NCBI GenBank assembly: GCA_037074615.1
Contig: CM073557.1
Span: 11,920,501-11,984,500 of the forward strand
Source: Leucaena leucocephala
Lineage: Eukaryota > Streptophyta > Magnoliopsida > Fabales > Fabaceae
Length of the DNA stretch: 64,000 nt
Direction: 5' to 3'
In this document: positions 57,225-64,000 of the stretch, piece by piece
Numbering within the stretch: position 1 is the stretch's first letter
Layout of the letters: every line of letters begins with the position of its first letter
The notes under the pieces: model-generated
What the model was told of the DNA's origin: nothing
The model's database searches: none
The model's input: only the letters and a program-made list of their open reading frames with translations
Translations under genes and position numbers: made by a program

Positions 57225-58400
57225 CTAAAAATCATAATCCTTCAAAAATTTCATCCATCTCCATTGCCTCATGTTCAATTCTTTTTCATCTTGCAGGTAC
57301 TTCAGGCTTTTGTGGTCGTAGTATAGTTCTATGGTTGCTCCATACAAATAATGTCTCCATATCTTGAGAGCATAAACTACCACTACAAGCTTCAAATCAT
57401 GAGTGGGATAATTCTCTTCATGTGGTTTTAACTGCTGAGAAGCATAGGCTACCACTCATTCCTGTCATATAAGTACATATCCCAACCCCTGCTTGCTAGC
57501 ATCAGTGTAGACTACATAAGTCTGAGTTGGGTTTAGAATTATCAGCATAGGAGTCGTGGTTAATCTCTACTTTAGTTCATGAAAACTAGCCTCACACTTT
57601 TCATCCCACTTGAACTGTTGATTCTTTCTGGTCAGCTTGGTTAACGGTAAAGTAATTCAAGAAAAGTCCTTAATAAATCTTTTGTAATACCCTGCTAAGC
57701 CCAGAAAACTTCTGATCTCCATCACTGTCCTTACTTGTTCCCAACTTAGCACTGCTTCAATTTAGCTAGGATCTACAGCTACCCCTTCGTGGGATATGAC
57801 ATGACTGAGAAATTTGACTTCTTGTAGCCAAAACTCACATTTACTAAGCTTAGTATAAAGTCATTTATCTTTAGAGTACTAAGAACAATCCTCAAATGCT
57901 CTCCATACTCTGTTACATATTTAGAGTACACTAAAATAATATCAATGAAAACTACCACAAACTGATCTAAATAAGGCCTGAAGATCCTGTTTATGTGATC
58001 CATAAAAATTGCAGGCGTATTCGTCAAACCAAAGGGCATTACCAGAAACTCAAAATAACCATATCGAGTCCTGAACGCAGTCTTTGAAATATCATCTTCT
58101 TTGATTCTGAGTAGGTGATAACCTGATCTCATATCAATCTTGGAAAACAAGCTTGCTCTAGATAACTGATCCAACAAATCATCAATCTGAGGAAAAGGGT
58201 ACTTATTCTTAACATTTATCTTATTCAACTCCATATAGTCAATGCATAGTCTGAGATTACCATCCTTCTTCTTAACGAATAACACTGGAGTACCCCATAG
58301 AGAAACACTAGGTCAGATCAAACCCTTCTCTAAAAGCTCCTCTATCTATTTCTTTAGCTCAATCATCTCTTTAGGAGACATTCGATATGGGGCTTTAGAT
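57225..58400 (-). pseudogene. gypsy-3 reverse transcriptase and RNase H
   Basis: The 168-codon frame 58285-57779 reads RLCIDYMELNKINVKNKYP, SLFSKIDMRSGYH, TAFRTRYGYFEFLVMPFGLT and FIDIILVYSKY. The second catalytic block should be FIDD; the second Asp is Ile here, so polymerase activity is lost. RNase H follows at 57455-57225 (VAYASQQLKPHEENYPTHDL, LYYDHKSLKYL). The link between them is broken by stops and shifts. RT copies element RNA into cDNA in the particle. Confidence 0.92.
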
Positions 58401-58577
58401 ACTGGTCTAGCTCTAGGTACAATATTGATTGCAAACTCCACTTCTCATTCTGGAGGCAATCCTTGAATCTCCTTTGGAAAGACTTTAGGAAATTCCTTAA
58501 CTACAGGAATCATTTCAATGCCTTCTTCTACTTCTGCTTGAACAGAAAAGAAAAACCATATATCCTTGACATCCCTT

Positions 58578-59129
58578 CTATAGACATTTATCTGCCTGAG
58601 CCTCTGTCAGGAAATTCAGTTTCACTTCTGGATTCACATTTGTAGCTTGTGGACAAAGAAATAGAGTTTTGTTCTTATAATCCAACATTACATTATTGGC
58701 ATATAACCAATTCAATCCAATTATAACATCAATTTCATGAAATAGCATGCATATTAGGTCAAGAGTAGTGCAACAACATTCATATCGAATGACACTATTT
58801 AGGCAGACATCTGATGTAACTACTTTAGCATTTGTAGGGGTTGTGACACATATGGCATAATGTAGCTTGCTAATTGTAAGGCCCAAACGTTTAGCATATT
58901 CATAAGAAACAAAATAATGACTTGCACCTAAATCAAACATAGCAATCACAACATGATTATTGAGATAGATGATACCTTGGATAATCTCAGGTGACCTTTG
59001 TGCCTCTTCCCTTGTCATTGCAAACACTCGCCCTTGAGTGCAAGGCCTTTGATCATCAGCTGCCTGAGGATAATTCCTGGAGAAATGTCCAGGTTTCCCA
59101 CATGTGTAACAGACGTTCTGCCCCATCAA
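58578..59129 (-). pseudogene. gypsy-3 zinc knuckle and protease
   Basis: A 183-codon frame begins with CYTCGKPGHFSRNYPQ (knuckle, last Cys changed to Tyr) and has VIAMFDLGASHYFVS, the aspartic protease site with DLG in place of the common DSG, then DVCLNSVIRY and HEIDVIIGLNWLYANNVMLD, the flap and C-terminal GLNWL block, and ends in FLTEAQADKCL, the linker to RT. This is the longest gypsy frame without a stop; the knuckle change and start in mid-gag still mark it as part of a decayed polyprotein. Confidence 0.88.
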
Positions 59130-60171
59130 GCGAGGTCTGTCTCCATAGTTATTCCATCATTTTTTGCATACTCTAGACCTCTAGTCTCTATTATTTGCAT
59201 TGGCTCTAAAATTTCCTTACTTAAGCTTCTTGTTCTACTACCACTGTCTTTTCTTTTTATAGCCACTACTACCGGCTGTATTTCTATTTTGGTTAGTTCT
59301 CTCAGGAGCAGCAATCTCTCTGCTTACTGGTCTCATCAACATCCAGTGATTCAGGCTATTCTCAATGATCCTGCAAGCCTCTACTGCTTTATTAAACTAG
59401 TTGTATTGTTGGATAGTCATCTTGTCTTTCAGAGTAGCATTCAATACCCTAATCATCCTCTCTGTTATCTACCGTTTATCATCCACCTATCGTAGGTAAG
59501 TGGAATACTGAGAAAGACGGATGAACTTTGCCAAGTATTCGTCAAAAGATTCTTTTTCTCCTTGTCTCAGCATAAGGAATTTTGTTTCCGTTCATCTCGT
59601 ACAAACTGCGGGAAATACTTCTCATAAAATTGCTCAAGAAACACTTCCCAGGTAATAGGAATGTGTCTAGCTTGTAACACTAACTCGGTGTTCTTCCACC
59701 ATCTATCAGTATCTCTCTCTAGCTGGTATATTGCCATCTGTGCTTTACTCTCAGACAGATAACCCAATACCTTAAAGATCTTCTCTAGTCTGCTGATCTA
59801 ATCCTCCGCTTTTTGTACATTGAACGTTCCCTCGAATGTCAGAGGACTATCTTACAGAACTTAGCCATCCACTGTTGAATACCAGAAAGATCTACTGTCT
59901 GTCCTGTCTGTCTCAGTAGCTCTATTATCTGTTGAACAATCTCTGGTTCTGTATTAGTTGTACCAGCAGATTCTAGTTGCCGTAGGTTCTCTACCGCTTC
60001 TGCTACTGTCACTGCTATAGCAGCATCCCTTTAATGTTCGCTCCTTGCTTGAGCGGCTCTTACTTCTTCAATCAGCTTCTGTTGCTATTCCAGTAGTTCT
60101 AGAATTAACTGGTTAACGTCTTCGGCATTTTGAGGTTCACCCGAAGAACTAGCTCTTCTTGTTCTTACCAT
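59130..60171 (-). pseudogene. gypsy-3 gag
   Basis: ATG 60171 begins MVRTRRASSSGEPQN, close to gypsy-2 gag. QQWMAKFCK (about 59870) and the 59767-59567 frame (SESKAQMAIYQLERDTDRWW, FLEQFYEKYFPQFV) are gag-domain landmarks. A shift at about 59585 moves the rest into other frames (KVHPSF..., then knuckle). Inactive. Confidence 0.85.
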
Positions 60172-60400
60172 TTTGTTCTACTATTGTAATAAGAAAGGAA
60201 TATGATAACTAACATAATTCATATTTCATTCAAAACATAGCATACAACAAGTTTAATAGCATTACATAAACTTCTCATAAGATACATACACAATGTCATC
60301 ACTAGTCATGAGTACATAGAGTACAGTCGTATTCATAGATATAGCTATTATACTATGTTTTCTCATAATGGATCCTAATAAATTCCTCTACCATGTAGAT

Positions 60401-60511
60401 CTAATCATGGATATCTTCAAAGGGTTCCTCTTCAAAGTACTGATCTAGACCTTCTCTCCATATTGTTGTAAGAGGCAAAATATCGTCCATGATATTAATC
60501 CAATCTGTGAG
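60401..60511 (-). pseudogene. gypsy-3 ORF0, C-terminal remnant
   Basis: It reads TLTDWINIMDDILPLTTIWR then EGLDQYFEEEPFEDIHD and TAG (60403-60401). It is the counterpart of the gypsy-2 ORF0 end, with sense codons where gypsy-2 has a stop (GLDQYF against GLD-stop-YF). A copia-1-type LTR interrupts it at 60516/60517, and the N-terminal part is deleted up to the LTR at 62218. Confidence 0.75.
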
Positions 60512-60516
60512 GGTAA

Positions 60517-62201
60517 TGTAAGTAATTGGAAGACACGCAGCGAAAATTAGCTTAAAATTTTTTCCATTCCTTGCTAGGATCTACCGTATGTGTTTAAGTC
60601 AAATGGGAAGAAGCATTGCCCTTAGTATTCCTCATGACTTCTACAGCTTCTAGTCACGACGTTCATAGTTTCTCTCCAAGGCTCGTGCTCCCTTTCCGAT
60701 CGCAAGAAGTCGATGACTTAGGTCGGCTTCCTCTACTGGTATCCACACGAACAGCGTTCCAACTACGAACGACGTGCTAGCGTCTACTGTCCCTCTAGGG
60801 CTTTCTCAAGAATTCCTCATCTCCGTCTGTATTTTGGCAGTTTCTTATCTACAAACCTTTTTACATATTCCCCTTCAGCCTTTCTGTGTTCTATATGTTT
60901 CAAAACGTAGCTCCTAAAATCAGATATATAGGATGCTATGCGTTTTCTTTCTACCGAATTGGATTTTGGAGTTAATCTTATATTAATTCTGAAATTAACA
61001 CAATATCATATATTGTATAATTTGATAAGAAACTAATTAAATAAATAATATTTATATTAAATCCGTCCCACAGATTTAATTCACCTATTTATTTAACTTA
61101 AAATAAAGATAAGACTGAACTATATTTGATTTATTCTCATAAATCAAATTTGAGATATCATATCAATTTGAATTTCAAATTCAAACGTAATAGAGATTTA
61201 ATTTATCCTTATAAATTAAATCTCATATATCTCTTATATATAATGTATATATATGAATTTATATATATATGAATATAAATATAAATAAATATATACATCC
61301 ACCCTGGATCATTCATTGAATCTGAACATGTCTTAGATTCAATGAATCTGGATATCATTGCTCATGTTGGGCTATTTTGTTTGTGACCCTATAGGCTCAT
61401 ATGAAGTTGGCAGTGGGCTATTTGCTATACTAGCCCACAAGTCGCAAGTGGTCTCTAGCAAGACATAACGACTACCCAAATCATATGAGGATCATTAAAC
61501 GATGTAACCTTGTATACAACCATATCATGTCCCTTCTGTCACGCGATATTTTTGTCATGGATGAGGTATGGATAATGTCATCCTCCTATTCCTGACTGTT
61601 ACTTTCTCGATCCCTGAGTAGTCTGACTATAGAAATGGAACTACCTTTCCATTACAGTATGGCCATACATTTCTCAGACTAACTCATCGAGGGGCCCAGT
61701 AATATCTCTCTACGAATGTGAGGAACAAATTCCATCTTGACCATTCACATTCCTCTGCATGAAAAACCACTAAGCCCGAACATAGTCTTTATGATCACTC
61801 AGTCAAAAGTGACTTTTGACTAGGTTAAAGCTGAGCGTTTGTTATGTAGGAATCCATGATGATCTCAGGTCAAAGGGCATAGTGACATGGTTTGTATATG
61901 AGAGAAGCTTATGACATAACCCATGCAACTCTCTCATAGCGGGTTGGTCCAACACCTTGTACTCTTACATATGCCTATGACTCTGATTTATATCTTTATA
62001 CATCTTCAAAGTCATACTGGTCTTATTTCATCTCTGCTCCCGCATAGATGACCAACCAGGGACATTTAGGATAAGTTCATGAATTATCCAAGGATGGTCA
62101 TCACAGTAAACATGCAAATAATATAATAACACAATTAATAAATTCATAAATCAATAATGTTCATAAAACAATGATTGGCCCCTAGGACACGATTTCCAGC
62201 A
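60517..62201 (-). repeat. Solo LTR of the copia-1 family (1685 bp) with perfect TSD
   Basis: Plus-strand ends TGTAAGTAATTGG and CGATTTCCAGCA. GGTAA occurs directly before (60512-60516) and after (62202-62206), a perfect 5-bp target duplication. It has a single copy of the 90-bp unit (61151-61240), against four and three in the other two LTRs. No internal element sequence is left. Confidence 0.95.
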
Positions 62202-62217
62202 GGTAAGGGTATCTGAG

Positions 62218-64000
62218 TGTCACATCCTTACTTTTAACCTCAATTATACTCCATTAGAAGTGATTGGAACCAATTATATGATCATTTTCTTTGAAAACAT
62301 CCATTTCCAAAGATTTGCTCTCGGGGTACTGTTCATTGTTACTGTTCATTTGGTAATTCCAGAACATGTACCATACTTTGAAAATTTATAATTAATTGTA
62401 GAAAAATCAAAATAATGTGGTTCCAATTTCTAATGAAATATATTTTATAAATATTTGAGGAGAAAATATGAAATTGAGGTTATCTTGTTCACATGAAATC
62501 AGTTTATTGGTTAAAAATCACTGTTCCTTTGGTAAAATCTGGAAGTTCCAGTTTCTTTGCTTTAAATTTAAAAATTTGTTTCTCTTTGGTTACTTGTCCA
62601 AATGAACTGTGTTACATATGGAATTAAATCTCTAGACGTCCTCTTTAAGATCACCAAATTTCATAGAAAAATTATTTCATTTGATATATGAAATCATTGT
62701 GTGAACGTCCCTGTCTCTCAGCACTCATTTTATCTCAATTCCAGATCTTACTTTCAACTTTGGAAAATCATAACAATTCGGATACTTATCCAATTAAGGC
62801 ATTCTTGGTGTCCATTTAAAGATATGTATCTTCGCTAACTTCACACCAAATTTCAGACTAAAACTCGTTGGTTTACATATCGAAATCAGCATCACATCAC
62901 CACATCCTCACAACAGAGTTACAGAAACATACACCATGCATGCTAGCATATCATCCCACAGTGTCATGTGAGTCATATAACTTATTATCCAAACTTAATC
63001 ATTAAAATTTACTCTCTTCCCTTGAGAGGATCCAGCACCTAAAACATAGTTGTGCATGTGGAAGGAATGAGATTTCATGGAAATCCCAATAGCAAGTTAC
63101 ACAAACTATAATATCATGCATGAATAATTGTATGCTTAACATGTTATCATGTGGTGGGAGCTACTTCATAATAGTACATAAGCAAACTCTAACATGCATA
63201 TTGTCATGACATAACTTGCAAGGAGTTGCAATCATTCATACTTCATCATAACATGATGACATAAGCTCAAACTCAACCAAACATCATAATCAACAAGCAA
63301 GCAAGACAATTAAACAAACATGAGTTATAGTTAGGTATCCTTGCTACCTCTTAGCTATCTTGGTCAAGACCTTCTTGAAGTGCTTTCCTTCCTTCACAAA
63401 TTTCAAAACCTAGCCATTACAACATAATATCAAGTTACAACTCAACTTGAAACCAATTCCAAGACTAGGTTTTCACTAGCTCCCTTTCTTTTTCTAATTT
63501 ATGTTTCCTACTTCCACCTTTCCAAAATAAATTCTCATGGTTCATTTCCACATATTTTTTCATGTAGAATCCAAATATGAAATCAGAATTTCCAAAATCA
63601 AAACATACCAATTGCTACATTGCCAAACCGAAATGCATGCTCTTGTTTTCCAAAAAATCTCATTTTGATTCCAATGCTTCCAATACTTGTTCTCCTACTT
63701 TATCCCCACACAATTTTCCATTTTAAACTCATTGGAAGCATTAAAATTATGAAATTCCATCATATTAACAGTACCACGTACAGTACCAGCAAGAACACAA
63801 AACCCTAAATCCAAACATACTTGAATTCCCAAGCTTATACCACTTGATTCTAGCTTGTTTAAGCTTGTCTAAACTATCCATAACATAAAACCCATATTTT
63901 AACCACATATGAGCAGCACTTCCAGCAGCAACCAAAAGGGAAATATAGCATGAAAACCCCTTAAAACCATGAGCTAACTTGCTAGAACAAAGCTCAAGAT
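62218..64000 (-). repeat. gypsy-3 5' LTR, cut by the window end
   Basis: It starts (plus strand) TGTCACATCCTTACTTTTAAC and aligns with 52357-54150 throughout. The short frame 63620-63808 is LTR sequence, not a gene. The primer site expected left of 62218 is missing: only 11 bases lie between the LTR and the end of the solo-LTR duplication. Confidence 0.93.

Larger units (their letters stand above)
52357..64000 (-). mobile_element. gypsy-3: near-complete Tekay-like chromovirus (minus strand)
   Basis: The 5' LTR begins right of the window and ends at 62218; the interior has ORF0 remnant, gag, protease, RT, RNase H, integrase and a chromodomain-like end; the 3' LTR is 55566-52357. That order is Ty3/gypsy, and the C-terminal ATWE...YP.LF block points to chromoviruses. 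A copia-1-family LTR (60517-62201) sits near the 5' end, and the primer site with most of ORF0 is deleted. LTR pair about 88-90 percent alike by eye, so an old insertion. Confidence 0.92.

Noticed and set aside
58991..59495. 165-codon plus-strand frame opposite gypsy-3 gag/knuckle
   Set aside because: The minus strand carries the zinc-knuckle and gag blocks; the plus frame shows none and is a shadow.

Overview
The window is plant nuclear DNA, most probably from a eudicot with a repeat-rich genome. The species cannot be named from sequence alone. The evidence is one spliced plant-type host gene (twin-Cx9C, DUF3128/Emi1-like) set among nested Ty1/copia and Ty3/gypsy LTR retrotransposons, LINE (RTE-type) tails, a foldback MITE and a SINE-like unit. 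I see no bacterial, organellar or rRNA-operon sequence. Roughly four fifths of the window is retrotransposon-derived, and every element shows stops, frameshifts or truncation.

Layout. 1-4379: 3' half of a copia element (copia-1) on +, ending in a 1.95-kb LTR. It lies in the gag of a second copia element (family C1, minus strand, 4380-8789), whose leader also carries a solo LTR of the copia-1 family (5400-7240, TSD TAAAG). 8790-22243: the only host-like island, with a SINE-like unit, a TATA box, a non-coding first exon and the four-exon DUF3128 gene (CDS 12621-16315). Its 3.3-kb third intron holds a MITE, a (CCCTAG)n array and two LINE tails joined tail to tail. A short-LTR copia (copia-3, 16689-20080) and an AT-rich stretch follow. 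22244-24765: a second C1 copy (plus strand), truncated in gag. 24766-30543: a non-autonomous gypsy-type element (LARD-like, minus) with PBS and PPT but no coding sequence, and a 5S rRNA-like segment. 30544-35036: 5' part of an Athila-like gypsy element (plus). 35037-45977: a copia element with a C1-type 3' LTR (copia-2), split by an inverted LTR scrap and a truncated Tekay-like chromovirus (gypsy-2, minus, 35688-42272). 45978-47162: no feature. 47163-52356: a Sirevirus-like LTR and primer site, interrupted by a 3.4-kb solo gypsy LTR (47422-50796). 52357-64000: a near-complete Tekay-like chromovirus (gypsy-3, minus) whose 5' part holds a third copia-1-type LTR (60517-62201, TSD GGTAA).

How parts relate. 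The copia-1 LTR family is present three times, each time inside another retrotransposon, and carries 4, 3 and 1 copies of a 90-bp palindrome-rich unit. Two unrelated families, C1 (copia) and the Tekay-like chromovirus, each carry an extra reading frame between the primer-binding site and gag. These two 'ORF0' frames are the best candidates here for something undescribed. The C1 leader also has a hairpin kept in both copies and a consensus splice donor at the LTR end.

Limits: LTR ends were set by eye from TG/CA ends, PBS/PPT position and copy-to-copy comparison. Identity figures are visual estimates, and lineage names (Tekay, Athila, Sirevirus, RTE) rest on motif recall without a search.
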